Below are positions 1 to 11,649 of a stretch of 64,000 bases of DNA, one piece after another. Under the pieces are notes generated by a model that searched no databases, was not told the DNA's origin, and worked only from the letters and a program-made list of their open reading frames with translations. The DNA is from Chionoecetes opilio (Eukaryota > Arthropoda > Malacostraca > Decapoda > Majidae): NCBI GenBank assembly GCA_016584305.1, contig JACEEZ010011995.1, positions 181,182 to 245,181 of the forward strand, read 5' to 3'. Every line of letters begins with the position of its first letter. Positions within the stretch are counted from its first letter, which is position 1. A program made the translations under genes and the position numbers.

Positions 1-332
1 CTGTTTCTCCTTACGAACCTAACTCACTTCATTCACCTTATTTAAAGCCGTCATCACCCATAAAAAGTCACTTTCATACAATTTCATTGTCGACTGAGAG
101 GCAGGCAAAACACACAATAACATGGAGCTCTAATTTCGTGTCTTTGTGATATTCACGCCAGTATTTCCTAAGTGTACTTCATCTATGACACCTAACTCAC
201 TTCATTCAACTTATTTAAGCATCTCATCTTCCATAACAAGTCATATATGGAACAATTAAAATATCGAATAGGACCTCCAAGCCACAGATTAATAGCGTAC
301 CGATATTTCATGTTTCACTTATGTTTACCCGG
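1..332. other. AT-rich flank, no gene seen
   Basis: I see no coding potential, repeat unit or RNA gene here. The phrase 'aactcacttcattca' occurs twice (near 22 and 188), so a short diverged duplication is possible. Confidence 0.5.
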
Positions 333-340
333 GTATCTAC
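333..340. repeat. hAT target-site duplication (left)
   Basis: GTATCTAC is repeated exactly at 1515-1522, immediately outside the other end of the element. Confidence 0.9.
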
Positions 341-1514
341 CAAGGGCGTAGCCAGGAAAAATAATTGGGGGGGGCCACCTCCCAATGATGGTTGAGGGGT
401 GGGTGCCTTATCAGCTGGCGGTCTGAGAGGCGCTGTAAACTCCCCAGAGAATTTTTTTGAAGACATGACTTAATTGGGGGCATATTGAGCCCTATGGGGG
501 GTCATTTATTGGTTCTTTGCATGATATTCAATATAGTAAAATTGATGAAACTATACCCTACACTCCTAAAGTAGATGTGTTGAATTCGAGAGAACTGGAA
601 CCCAAAATGCCAGGGGTCGCTGGCAGTTTTAACTCACTTTTTGATAAAAAGTTGGTCTACTGGAAAACAAAAAAATGGGCTTATTCCACTGCACTTAAAA
701 CAAAAAAGTATAATATTAAGAACGATTTTCTTCTATATGTATATTGTATAGAAGCCTGATTCTGTAAAACATTGTATATAACCAAATAACCAAGCAGGTT
801 ATAGTTGAGGAGGCGAGGTAAATGCTACTCTATGATATTATATAGTCAATAACGTATGTTTAGAAGTTATCTATACCTAGGCAGTCATATTTTCCTGTTA
901 TTATTGTGTATCAATCAGATAGAAAGCCTGGAAGTGCAATGAGTCGACGCGTGAAGTGGTAATGTTTTGATTCAATCTCCCCGCCACCATCTCCCCGCCA
1001 CTACTCCCCGCCGCGGCGTGTCGCCTCCACAATTATAACCTACATTGTCGCAGCAACAAGCCGATTTCGGCATTCTTTATTCTTCGTTTTTCCAAGGCAT
1101 TGCTTATTGTATTTTGACAAGCGTTTGCCAGACGCAGCAGTACTGTCTTAGAAAACAGTGTGAACATCGCCTAAATTTTACATGCCACAATATACATGTA
1201 AAAAATATATTAAGCTTTGCTACTCGAGGCGAGTAATTTGCATTAAATTGCTATTATAGAACGTTCCATCGTAATGCATGTCATCCATATAATTAGTAGA
1301 ACAACAGAAGAACTATATTTTTTGGTATTCAGATGCGGTGCATCAATGTTTATCGCGAAATTAATTTATGAAAAATATTAGTCGCGGAGCCAAAACACAG
1401 TAGACCAACCTTTGAGTTAGAACTGCCAGCGACCACTGGCATTTCTCGAGTTTCAGATCATTGGAATTGGGGGGGGCCATGGCCCCATTGGCCCCCCCTC
1501 TGGCTACGCCCTTG
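341..1514. mobile_element. Non-autonomous hAT element, 1.17 kb, with TIRs and 8-bp TSD
   Basis: The element starts CAAGGGCGTAGCCAG (341) and ends with its reverse complement (1500-1514). It is flanked by identical octamers GTATCTAC at 333-340 and 1515-1522. An 8-bp duplication with a CA(A/G)GGGCGTAGCC-type end is characteristic of the hAT superfamily. G-rich tracts lie just inside both ends. The subterminal arms at about 586-663 and 1400-1450 are also inverted copies of each other. An 80-codon open frame at 517-759 has no recognisable transposase motif, so the element is probably mobilised in trans. The superfamily call rests on TSD length and terminal sequence only. Confidence 0.9.
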
Positions 1515-1522
1515 GTATCTAC

Positions 1523-1780
1523 ATATGTGCTTCTCCTGCCACACCTAACACAATTCCTTCTATTTGTTTAATGTCCTAATCTTACACGGTACTTGCATTT
1601 CGAGGGAGATAATGTCCGTAGTGGGAGACTTGTAAAGATGCGGAGGAAGACGCCATTTTATTCAAGGTGCACTTGAATATCGAAAACACCTCTGGAGCAA
1701 CCTTGAATATGGACCATGTCAAGTCCGAAAACATGCTCCAAAGCGCGCGCGAGGACAGAATAAATTCAAGATGGACCAAG
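1523..1780. other. Unassigned sequence upstream of repeat F1
   Basis: No convincing gene. The stretch leads into the F1 repeat. Confidence 0.4.
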
Positions 1781-2219
1781 TTTTTTCAAAATTCTTGATG
1801 TAAAAACCTCGCGAGTAGGCCTCTTATGAGTGTTTTGAGTTGGCAACACTACGCGCCGCGCTACCAAACCTTCAGTCTTCCCCAAGCCGTCGGTGGGGGA
1901 GCACGGTCGCTCGGTGTTCCCCTCGCTATGTAGTAAACATTCCTACCCGTGGAAAGTTTTGCTGCTGGTGTTTCACGAGTTTCTGCCAGCACCTCTGCCC
2001 TTGTTAAGAGTCGCTTCACAGACTCCAAGGCGAACCCTGAAGGTTGGGTGCGTAGGCCCATTACATGAGGGGGCCCCTTAGAGGGGTACTGGAAAGGTCT
2101 GTGGAGAGGGGCCGCAGCGACTCTAATAGGTCTGGGCATAGACCACTGTCTGTATACCTGGACTGTGCACGAAATATCGGCCTGTCGCACAAGGGCCTGA
2201 AGTCGGAGGGCCACTCGGA

Positions 2220-2282
<63 letters not shown>

Positions 2283-2350
2283 GGATCATATAGACTGGTT
2301 TATCAGTATATATGATATACTGTAATGTTCGTAAATGTTTGTTCTATAAT
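1781..2350 (+). repeat. Repeat family F1, uninterrupted copy
   Basis: The segment around 1841-2125 recurs at 40291-40530, about 85-90% identical by eye. Its left flank, ending 'ctaccaaaccttcagtc', recurs at 44903-44950, and its right part (2140-2350) recurs at 46340-46535. The conserved start TTCAGTC resembles the arthropod initiator found at the 5' ends of many LINEs, so F1 may be LINE 5' UTR; this is inference. This copy represents the empty site for the hAT ends described at 40290 and 44951. Confidence 0.6.
2221..2282. repeat. (AT)n microsatellite
   Basis: About 30 uninterrupted AT units. It lies within the F1 repeat, and the copy at 46.4 kb lacks the expansion. Confidence 0.95.
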
Positions 2351-2515
2351 ATCAAATAAAAAACAGTAAAACACGCTAAAGAAATGCCATTACGAGACTG
2401 AAGAAATATGCATGAACTTAATATTCACTTCAACTCTTCGCCATTTAAAACTTTGCGAGTCTACTTTTATCATGAAGAGTATCAATAGAAGCGCAATTTT
2501 ATTAGCTTTCCATTG

Positions 2516-2703
2516 CTATATTTCGTTATCTGATACATGAATTATAACCATGCATAAATTAGCGTTAACTAAATAAATAAAATCATCAATCGGGTAATTT
2601 TCCCGATTCCCGATCGGGGAAAGTGGTTGCGATGATGTTGACGGCTGGCTGATGGAGTTGGAGGGAGTTGGTGGTGAGTCATTTTGTCCTGAGGATGATG
2701 GCA
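2516..2703 (-). CDS. Possible terminal exon of a host gene (Ser/Pro-rich)
   Basis: Read on the minus strand, a pyrimidine-rich acceptor (ctttaatttttcag) at 2704-2705 is followed by an open frame ending at a stop at 2516. The first 35 residues are rich in Ser, Pro and Thr; the rest is more ordinary. The exon begins with two bases of a codon. A second candidate exon on the same strand (6484-6579) ends with one base, so the two are phase-compatible across an intron of 3.8 kb. I do not recognise the protein. A chance open frame with a chance acceptor is a real alternative. Confidence 0.3.
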
Positions 2704-2705
2704 CT

Positions 2706-4110
2706 GAAAAATTAAAGATATAACTGTTTAATAATCAAGCAGATTCATAAATTGTTAACAGTGCAAATTAATTGAAAGCTTCAATGACGGGTTATAGAAA
2801 AAGAATGAGCAATCCCTAAAATGAGGCATTTTTATCAAAATAACACATGTTTGCCGGCCCATATAAACTCACAATACAGCCTGTGGTCAGCCATAAAAAG
2901 GAGAAGAAAAAAATAGAAGTGGTATTCAGCTAGACATGACAGGTTACTTTACAAAACATTGCAGTTGATTTATGATATCTCTTTTGAGCCTATTCTTTTA
3001 AGTTTCAAAGAAGTAACAATAACTCCAAGTCCTCCACCGGCTTCCTACTTGCCTACTCCAAGTTTTCTCACCTTGCTCCTCTTTTTTTAAGTTGCCTACC
3101 CTAACACACCGTCTCTACAATTAATAAGCGGTTACATTCCTGTAACATTAACATCTCTACCGTTCCGATGATGTTAATAATCTTATCTTCTTCCATTATC
3201 TCTCGATATCATGACAAATGCAACCAGGGAAGAACAAAGATAATGCATGACTATTTTATAATGCAATATAATGTACTGGGAAAAGAGAGGACTCCACAGC
3301 ACGTGGAGTGATGATAGGTCACCGGCCATGAGCTCATCCATGAGCTCATAGTAATGCCACTGACCGTCACTCCCTCGTCCACTTAGTTTGGCATTATCTT
3401 TTATGACCTTGTACCTGAGAAAAGTAAAGTATTGACAATTTAATTACTACTTAATTAAGAAAGGTAGAATATGTGAGGAAATATGAATTATTTTTACTTG
3501 CTTCAGACTTATGACTTCATGCCTGACACCAGTACCGTGATACCACCCACATCCATTGTGAATACAATAAAAAACATAGTATAGGATAAAGTTTTGCAAC
3601 CAAGGGTTTTTAAAGGGACTGTGTTTGTCATGCAATAACACACCTTTGCTTCAACCGCGCATCTTGGGCGTCACACATGCCCCCCTTTGACAGTGTAGCC
3701 CGCGTTCTGCATATTATTGGCGATCTCTCGCCAGACCCGCTTTTTTTTTTTGCGGGCTTTTGTTTTGCCCCCCTCTGCCGTCTCTAAAAGTTTGCCACTA
3801 AAAGTAGCACTTCTTCATGAGTCCACAAAATGTTGTTCTGTAAGTCAAATCGAAATATGAAATGCATGAGCAATTATATGGAAAAGCCTTATTTCCTAAG
3901 AAACTTGACAAAACTATGTAGTACATGTAAATGTTTCCTACATGTACGTAAAATGTTGATAAATAAACAACTCATGTTATACTTTGCCCATGGGGTCACC
4001 TTACCTACAAACTACACAATTAATGCCACAAACTAACACAAATGTAAATTGAGATGAGAAAATCATTACAGCTCTAGTTTTTTAAGGAATTTACCGGGTG
4101 ATCACATTGA
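2706..4110. other. Unassigned intergenic or intronic DNA
   Basis: AT-rich, with no repeat shared with the rest of the window that I can see and no recognisable protein. If the two flanking candidate exons are real, this is intron. Confidence 0.4.
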
Positions 4111-4116
4111 ATGTTA

Positions 4117-4378
4117 CGGGTGAATCCACACCGGATGTCTCTTATAGATACAACCTGCTGGTGGGAAGGGTCGGTTTCAGGGTAGCGTGCCACATGCCCA
4201 TATAGCTCTGAAGTCGGCGCTGACGGACTATGCAGGTAATAGGCCTCGATTCAGTCTCACGGTGCAATCGCTGAATTGACATGTAAGCATCACAGCGATA
4301 CCCCATGATTCTGCGAAGACACTTATTACCAAAGACATCGATTCGCCTCTTCAAGTTACTATTTAGGGCTATATGCAA
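4117..4378 (-). pseudogene. LINE reverse-transcriptase C-terminal fragment
   Basis: The minus-strand frame contains KRRI..FGNKCLRRIMGYR and RETESRPITCIVRQR, and matches residues near the C-terminus of the RTE-like LINE at 18219-20727 almost residue for residue. Both ends are cut: the homology stops at about 4117 within the 'RD' region and at 4380 next to the minisatellite. The part after the RITCIVRQR region has an indel. It is a dead fragment with no endonuclease or polymerase core. Confidence 0.85.
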
Positions 4379-4471
4379 GAATGCTCGTCAGATCCCGGCA
4401 GGTGGAGATTCCCCACAGTCGTATCTCCACCGGTGGGATCTTCAAGAAATGCCCGACCGGTGGATATTTGA

Positions 4472-5327
4472 CAGGCGTACCAACACAAGCGGTGGCTGCA
4501 GAAGCAGGCGTACCAACACAAGCGGTGGCTGCAGAAGCAGGCGTACCAACACAAGCGGTGGCTGCAGAAGCAGTCGTACCAACACAAGCGGTAGCTGCAG
4601 AAGCAGGCGTATCAACACAAGCGGTGGCTGCAGAAGCAGGCGTACCAACACAAGTGATGGCTGCAGAAGCAGGCGTACTAACACAAGCGGTGGCTGCAGA
4701 AGCAGGCGTACCAACACAAGCGGTGGCTGCAGAAGCAGTCGTACCAACACAAGCGGTGGCTGCAGAAGCAGGCGTATCAACACAAGCGGTGGCTGCAGAA
4801 GCAGGCGTTACCAACACAAGCGGTGGCTGAGAAGCAGGCGTACCAACCACAATGATGGCTGCAGAAGCAGGGTACTAACACAAGCGGTGGCTGCAGAAGG
4901 CAGGCGTGGGACCAACACAAGCGGTGGCTGCAGAAGCAGATGTACCAACCCCAAGCGGTGGCGGGAGAAGCAGGCGTACCAACACAAGCGGTGGCTGCAG
5001 AAAACAGGCGTACCAACACAATGATGGCTGCGAAGAGCAGCGTACCAACACAAGCGATGGCTGCAGAAGCAGGCGTACCAACACAAGCGGTGGCTGCAGA
5101 AGGGAGGCGTACCAACACAAGCGGTGGCTGCAGAAGCAGGCGTACCAACACAAGCGGTGGGCTGCAGAAGCAGGCGTACCAAACACAAGCGGTGGCTGCA
5201 GAAGCCCGGCCCTAAACCCAAAACAAGCGGTGGCTGCGAAGCAGGCGTACCAACACAAGCGGTGGCTGCAGAAGCAGCGTACCAACACAAGTGGTGGCTG
5301 CAGAAGCAGGCGTACCAACACAAGCGA
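4472..5327. repeat. 33-bp minisatellite, about 26 copies
   Basis: The unit is about 33 bp and contains GTACCAACACAAGC, GGTGGCTGCAG and AAGCAGGC. The first ten or so units (4472-4805) are almost perfect; later units carry single-base indels. Because 33 is divisible by three and the unit has no stop in several frames, long open frames appear on both strands (one plus frame repeats VPTQAVAAEAG). These are most simply a by-product of repeat length. Variant positions (G/A in 'agtgatgg', 'gcagtcg' for 'gcaggcg') recur in a pattern suggesting higher-order duplication of several units. Confidence 0.95.
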
Positions 5328-5570
5328 GTCCAAGGCGGCATCAGTATTTTGACTGTTTTACACCTATCTAATTCCTTATACTAGCCTAATTTATCCTTTC
5401 TGCCATTAAAATAATAGCTTTGAATAAGATTTATTCATTTCCGCCATAAAAAGAAAAGCTAAAATAAATCAAAACAAATCAAGGTAAAAGAAAAGAAAAA
5501 TGTTGTCTTCAAGAAATGTGATGTCCAATAGTGAAGTACACTTTAATCTTCCTTTTCATCATCGGCGACA
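5328..5570. other. A-rich spacer
   Basis: AAAATAAATCAAAACAAATC-type simple sequence; no gene seen. Confidence 0.5.
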
Positions 5571-5576
5571 GTTTCA

Positions 5577-6060
5577 TAAACCCACCCAGCTGGTTGGCGG
5601 CCGCTTTCTACCGCGGAATATTCGGTAATAATGGACAAAGACTTCCCCGGGCGTTTTCAGAGACACCGTACATTTTTCCTGGCCTAAAATAGGTGCTTTT
5701 TCTAATGGAGATTGTTTTATATTCCGGAAACCCATATTAAAAAAATATGTATATATTTCATCACCTAATTTTATGGTTGGCGTCTCCATTAACAACACTG
5801 TACCTCTGTATCTCTATGTAGGTTATAATGAAACATAACCTAACCTTAATCACTAAGTATACCGAACCTTAACCATGCATAAAAATCGGTGATGAAATTG
5901 TTTATATATTTTTATATTTTTAAATGGGTTTCCGGAAACTAAAACTATCTTCATTAGAAAAAGCACCTATTTTTGGCCAGTAAAAAGTAGTCGGTGTCTC
6001 TGAAAATGACCGCGAAGTTCTCGTCCATTACAACCAAATAGGTTATTTACCTAGTTTTGG
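5577..6060. repeat. Fold-back element 1 (inverted arms about 190 bp)
   Basis: The arm at 5577-5780 is the imperfect reverse complement of 5886-6060 (shared blocks include TTTCCGGAAAC, AAAAAGCACCTATTTT and TCAGAGACACCG). A spacer of about 100 bp contains CCTAACCTTAA. The structure suggests a MITE or fold-back element; no target duplication is clear. Confidence 0.75.
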
Positions 6061-6065
6061 CAATT

Positions 6066-6445
6066 TTTTGGTTTCACCCAACCAACGATTTTCTGATGCG
6101 CCTTTTGTTTTTTTTGGTGTGTTTTTATTTGTTTTGAATGAATCTGCTAACCGTTTCTGTCGCAATTTATTTAAAAAAAATTGTTTTTGCAAGAATGACT
6201 TAAAGAAAATGACCCTAAACCTAACCTAACCTTTACCTATACCTAACACTCATACCTAACCTAACCTTTACCTAACTATAAAAAAAAAAAGTCTAAAAAA
6301 AAAAAAAAAAAAAAAAACTACTATAAAAAAAATAATATGCGACAGAAACGGTTAGCAGATTCATTCAAAACACATAAATACACACCAGAAAAACATAAGG
6401 CGCATCAGAAAATCGTTGGTTTGGTGAAACTATAAATTATCCCTA
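6066..6445. repeat. Fold-back element 2 with CCTAA-rich centre
   Basis: The arm at 6071-6180 pairs with 6333-6440: AACCAACGATTTTCTGATGC and CTAACCGTTTCTGTCGCA are found inverted in the other arm. The centre (6210-6285) is degenerate CCTAACCT, reminiscent of the arthropod telomere repeat TTAGG, followed by poly-A. Probably a MITE. Confidence 0.75.
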
Positions 6446-6483
6446 GTTTTCTTCCCCAAAGCATGTTATGAAAATGCACTTAC

Positions 6484-6579
6484 TTCTTGTTGGTGGCCCA
6501 GTAGTGTCAGACACTTCTGCAGCAGTGTCAGACACTTCTGCTTCTACAACAGCAGCTGGAGCCGTGTCAGGACCAGCAG
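6484..6579 (-). CDS. Possible internal exon (Ala/Thr/Val-rich)
   Basis: On the minus strand, an acceptor with a good pyrimidine tract (atctttccttgtacag) lies at 6580-6581 and a consensus donor GTAAGTG begins at 6483. The 96 bases between them are open in the frame containing EVSDTAAEVSDTTGPPTR, with an internal tandem EVSDT repeat. The exon ends one base into a codon, which matches the phase of the candidate exon at 2516-2703. No domain is recognisable. Confidence 0.3.
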
Positions 6580-6645
6580 CTGTACAAGGAAAGATATATC
6601 TTAGCAAAGAAGAAATGTCCAACACTGGGATACGTTGTTTTTTCA

Positions 6646-7197
6646 GTATATATACGCCGATAGTAATATCACTGCATTATCTCCTTATCTTACAACAGCA
6701 GTATTACTTATTGCATTGCCCGTAGTGCAGTTCCACGTCTGCTAACACGTAACTCCTATAATTTCTGCAGTTTGAACACTCATAAATATCACCCGGCGCT
6801 GCCATCTTGCCGTTTGTTTACAAACATTGTTCCCGCGCTGTTGTTGTCGTTGTTGGCAAACCAACTCCTCGAGTCGGTGCGCGGGAGAGCACACATAAAT
6901 TTTATGTACGGCGTACAATAGCATACAATATCGTACAGAATGGCCTAGTGAACGCACCCCTGGGCTTCGCCACTTTCACTTTCAAAGTTCCTCTGGACCT
7001 GACAGCCACAGTGAGCGGGATTTACGGTTTTTTATTTGATAATATTATAGAACAAACCTTTCCGAAGATAACAGTATATCTTTTATACTGATAAACATTA
7101 TATTAGGTAGGTAAACTTGTACGGGGAGCGGAGCGGGTGGTATCCTTATGGTGTGACGTCACGGGCGATCCACCAGGCCTTGTCTCTCGGTGGTCTC
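6646..7197. other. Unassigned sequence
   Basis: Moderately GC-balanced with no recognisable product. Short open frames exist on both strands but lack motifs. Confidence 0.4.
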
Positions 7198-7705
7198 GGT
7201 AATATGCCCTAAACTTAATTCGGTCATTTATCAATGGAATTTAAATCTGCTTATACCACAGGGAAGCCTGTTGAAATCTAGATTTGTTCCTCTCCATAAC
7301 GCGTTTTCTCGTAGCTAATACGGATCTTGAGATATTATGGAAACATTGCTTCCCCCCATTTTCCGCAGTATCGTACTGATGCATTCCACGGCTAACTTCT
7401 TTTTTGTTACCGAACAAAGGCGCTTCAGTCTTTCAGTGTCCGTCTCAGAGACTAGACGTACGCGTGCGAACTCTCTCTTGAAAGTCAGTTAGAGGAGACT
7501 TGATGAGACAAAACGCTTTTAACTCCACCCTATATTTATTTTCTTCATGTTTTATACTTGTAGCGCCTTTAGGCTTTTATCTTCCTTGAGGCCTCAGGTG
7601 GTTGGCCTTATATGTTATTTCTAGAAGGCTGAGATGGCTGGCCCTCGCCCGTGGTGTCGCAGGCTGGATTTGTTGAGTGACACATGTAATTAATTGAGGC
7701 TTATT
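7198..7705 (+). repeat. Repeat family R, copy 1, left part
   Basis: The sequence starting TAATATGCCCTAAA and containing GCAGCCTGTTGAAATC-like and TATTATGGAAACATTG blocks recurs at 25107-25345, 25480-26020 and 34598-34830. The copy at 25.4-26.1 kb runs on without the LINE, giving the empty site for the LINE at 7718. The family's nature is unknown. It contains TTCAGTCT-type initiator-like sites but no recognisable protein. Confidence 0.8.
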
Positions 7706-7717
7706 CTTCCCCCTGGT
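7706..7717. repeat. LINE target-site duplication (left)
   Basis: CTTCCCCCTGGT is repeated at 14129-14140 after the LINE's TATC tail. Confidence 0.8.
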
Positions 7718-8619
7718 CCCCGCTGTGGGGAGTCACCTTGTCGTGGTGGCGGGGCTTGAAGCGTGGTCGACGGCGCCACCTACTCTGGCGGCCTGCCTGC
7801 CATTGTTGGGCTCGGTGGCCGTCGGCCTCGTGGACCAAGCGCTCCCCTGCGTCACTGGGAGGTGGAGCCTTCCAGTGATGTCGCCTTTATGCTTCCTCCC
7901 CCTTTCTCTCCTTTCTTAAGCGTTCTGGGCCCCGGTAGACCCTTCTTTTTCCTTTCCTACGCTTTTTCTTCCTTTAAACAAAAACCCCTCCCCAGTTTTT
8001 GCCGTGCGGGGCATCCCGTATATTCCCCCCGCGCGCCCCTCTATTTGGGATTTGGTCCACCGCGGGTCGGGTTGTTTTCCCTTGGGTGGAAACACGCTCC
8101 TTTGGGGGGGGGTTGGGGTAAGACGGGGCCCAGTGTGGCGCCCTGGATAAATCGCTGGTCATCGTTGGCTGGGGCCAAGGGGGAGGTTTGCCTGGTGGGC
8201 CCCGCTCGGTCCCCGGCTGCCACCACACACTAGGCAACCGAAGGCTTACTTCCCCGCTACCCCTGGAGCTGTTGGGTAGGCCCTTTCCCCCAAACAGACA
8301 TCTTCCCCTTTGTTTGGCTCCGTGGGGGAGGGGGGCGTGGGGAAGTGAAGTAATTTTGTTTTGAGTCAAATAAATTAAATTTTCCCCCGGCGCCTCTTCC
8401 CTGCTCCGCTTTCCTCGACTTCCCCCCTTGAATCCTCTAATTCCACTGGGGCCCCTTTTCCACCCCACTGCACGAAGGGGGCAGCCGCCCCTTCCTCCTC
8501 AGTCCCCGGCGGGCGGCCCCCGCCCCAAGGGGACGCAGCAGGGGTTTGAGAGACGACCTGGCCTAGGGGCCTTCTACTTGGGACCCCTGCTTTGCCAAAC
8601 GTGCCCCCGGCCTTGCCCT

Positions 8620-9460
8620 TACAGAGCATTACTGAATTTTCAAGGTTTATGGTGTGTTTCCCGTATCCGTTTTATTTTTGATGAAAATACAATCAAATGG
8701 TGCTACATAAATTTTGCTGCAGCAGATGATGCATCCTCTGCTTATGAGGAAGCCACAAAGAGGGAAATTGGAGCGAGACATTACGACCCGAATCATCGCT
8801 CTGTAAACGTTGGGACGGCCCTGTCTAACCCCCAAAACAGTTTTGGAAAACTACTACATCACCCCCACCTGTCGGCCCAGCCCTCCCCCCTATTTGGGTA
8901 CGTGGCGTATTATAAGGAAATGGGGCAATTTTTCCCTTTTGCGGCGCGGTTTTTGGAAAAAAAATTGGAATGATCCCGGAAGGCCATTAAAACGGTATGG
9001 CGAGAGTTCTAATCCAGTAAAGGGACCTTACTCGGGCTCGGATGCCCCCACATCCCCAAAAACCGAAGACAGCATTTTTGATACCATCAAACCTCATCCA
9101 AAGTTTAATACCAGCAAAGGCGAATCAAAAACTACGACCTATTTGTTTTTTGGGAGGCAGAAAACTAAAAATGTGGGTTTTAGAGTTCAACGGGTCTATA
9201 AGGTAAGGGGAAGCAAAAACATGATCATTTTCCCCTTTCTACGGTTAAAGTCTCCCCGTTTCCCCTAGGATCGGTCCCCAGTCTCTAAAGATAAACCCTT
9301 TATGACCGCCCTATGCTATGATGCACAGTTTTGGGCCGGAAAAATTTTTTGTAAACCCCCTCCTCGCTGTGGTCGATGCTCGGGTTGGGTGCCCATCCAC
9401 AGTGACTGTACGTCAATCCCACTGCTTCCACCCCTCTGATCACCCCCGAGTTCTCGCAGT
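8620..9460 (+). pseudogene. LINE ORF1 (gag-like, RRM and zinc-knuckle remnants)
   Basis: The frame at about 8690-8800 reads WCYINFAAADDASSAYEEA, which fits the RNP1-type core of an RRM as found in ORF1 proteins of I/Jockey-type LINEs. Further on (about 9360-9420) Cys-rich codons (RCGRCSG...DC) resemble a CCHC knuckle that has been hit by indels. Upstream, 7763-8600 is GC-rich and Pro-rich in several frames, probably the N-terminal part of ORF1. The protein would bind the element's RNA. It is not intact in this assembly because of repeated frame changes. Confidence 0.6.
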
Positions 9461-10724
9461 TGGGTTTAAAAAAAAGTTGAAAAGACATCCTTTTTTTGGA
9501 AAACCCCCAAATTTTATCATTTTGGAGCGCCAGAAGAGACTTTCTCCAGACGCGGGGCGGGGGGGGAAGCAGGACCTACGCACCGCGGGCTGCTGTTTCT
9601 TCACCTAAGACTCCTAATCACCTGCTGCAGTTCCACCAAACATTCTTTTTAAACCTAATCAATCCACCCGGTGAATAATAAGTTATCGTATTCCCCTGGA
9701 TTTTTGGGAGCTGGACCCCTCTCATAATGAGCCCCCAAACACCCCCGTGTGGGCCCTACCCACCGGGAAAAAATTTGACAATAGTGACTCCTCCTCTAAG
9801 AGGCTCCCAAAACCCATCTAAAAAAGAGCTCAGAGGAACTCGCTTCCCAATGAGCCTTAGACTCGGGGGCGTCCCTCCGGCTAAATCTAATTGCTGAGAG
9901 GAGGGGAGGATTGCGTAAAGATACACCTATGATAGGTGTGGATACTGACGTGACCCCTAATACCTGCCCCTGTTACCCCCCTGGCGGTAGGGGGGGGACA
10001 CAGCTCAGCAAAACCCGCTGGGGGCGAAGGGTCTCACAACCTTTGGACACCAAGTAGTTATAGCCATGCTGAAAAGGGGCAATCTTCAAGCCCCTCGTGG
10101 GGAGCTATCGAAAACCTAGAAGGGGTAATCTTCTGCAGAAATCGGCATCTTTGGGGGGAAAATCGGTCTCTCTACTCCGCGGGTACTCGTATGGAACCCC
10201 AATTTTTTCACCCCCGGGAGTCACAACCGCCAAAAAACACTAAAAGTAATAAAAAAGTATTTTTACCATCTTCTCAAAACACAAAAAAGATGTGGGTTTT
10301 AAAATAGCGCAGCGTCTACAACCGTAAGGCTTCTACTGCATCATCTTCACGCACAAAATAACATCTTCAATCCTCCAATGGAATTTCGTGATTCGGCAAA
10401 CTGGAAAACTATCCTTCTCATCAACGAGTTGGCCCCCGTAATTCTTGTTTACAAGAGACAATGATAGGGCGGGGGGAAGGGTCTCTGCCCAAAGGTTTTT
10501 ATACCTGTCCACACACCACCTTTCAGCAGGTGGTGGCTTTAGTGGGGTTGTGGCCTTTACCATCGTGGGGGCCCCCTTAACTGTCACCCCTGCAATCACC
10601 CTTGCAAGCTGTAGCAGGTTTTCGTATCCATTGCAAAACCCTACACTGTCTGCTCAATATTCTACCTCCAAATCGACATACCTCTCCAAGATCTTGAGGA
10701 TTTTATCCCCTGCTTCCCCGTCCA

Positions 10725-11000
10725 TTTTTTCTCCTTGGAGACATGAATGGGGGGGCTTTTTTCTGGGGGGAGTTTCCACCAGAAATCGTCCGGTGATTCT
10801 CTCGAACTCTTTAGATGGAACAACTTAAATAATTAAACAGGGAGAACCAACACTTTTCCCTTTCGCAGAGGGGAACATTGACTGCATTGACCTATCACTC
10901 TGCAGTCCACGGGTCGCCTGATTTCCATGGGAGGTGGCCGATTCCTTCGGGAAAAGTGACCATTATCCCATACTATTAAACAGTGTCTCCCCCCTTCCCG
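10725..11000 (+). pseudogene. LINE ORF2 endonuclease remnant
   Basis: GDMNGGAFF..GE near 10740 and KSDHYPI near 10955 correspond to the 'GDFNAH..WG' and 'SDH.PI' motifs of the exonuclease-endonuclease-phosphatase domain that nicks target DNA for target-primed reverse transcription. The spacing of about 70 codons is right for the second half of the domain. Intervening frames are shifted. Confidence 0.6.
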
Positions 11001-11649
11001 ATGTCTCCCAAAAAGGTCCCCCTCTCGTGCAGACTGGGAGGGGTTTCAAAAGGCTTGTGTTTTTTAAAAACATATAGATGACTTTCAGACAAAAGATGGG
11101 GCCCTAATTACTTTTTGTCCGAATCCATTTTTCAGCCCGCGAGCATCCCCCCCCCCCTTCTGGCTTTTTTTTCTCTCCCGGGCCGTTTCCGGGGGGAATC
11201 AGGACTGTACGGGAGCGAGGAGTTCCCGCCGTGCTGAGGCGCAAAACCCATCGCGGTCAAATTTAGAGACCTAAAAATATCTTTTCACAAAAAGCTAGAT
11301 ACCGTCGGGAATGAAAAAGGCTCGTACTCCCTTGAGGGCTTTTATAATTTAAAATCTGTGCACTACCCCGGTTCCAAGTTTGGCAAAGAGTGAGAAAAAT
11401 AAGGGGGGTTTTTAAACCATCCTCTCCTCCAGTTCATCAATTAATGGTGACCCTTGGCAAAACCCCTTTACCGTAGAGAGGAAATTTTCTTCCAATTTTG
11501 TGTCAGTGCGCAGACGACCCTTTCGCCCAAATGCTAGGGAAAAACTGCGACAGGAACAGAGAGGCATGATTTTTTATTAGAGGCGGGGAAACTTTCAATG
11601 TTTTTTTTTAACCCCCGTGGGTTTTTGTCAAGCCATGAAAGGTTTTTCG

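Noticed and set aside
2221..2325. Poly-(Ile-Tyr) open frame
   Set aside because: Translation of an (AT)n microsatellite.
4472..5327. CRISPR array
   Set aside because: Units are contiguous with no unique spacers, and the DNA is eukaryotic.
4359..5384. Eight or more overlapping long open frames on both strands
   Set aside because: All are produced by the 33-bp repeat unit; none has a non-repeat domain.
6210..6285. Telomere
   Set aside because: CCTAACC words are few, degenerate and inside a fold-back element; internal CCTAA runs also occur at 47.2 and 54.97 kb.
7763..8468. Long open frames on both strands at the LINE 5' end
   Set aside because: GC-rich, stop-poor sequence. The plus frames may belong to ORF1 but the minus frames are shadows.
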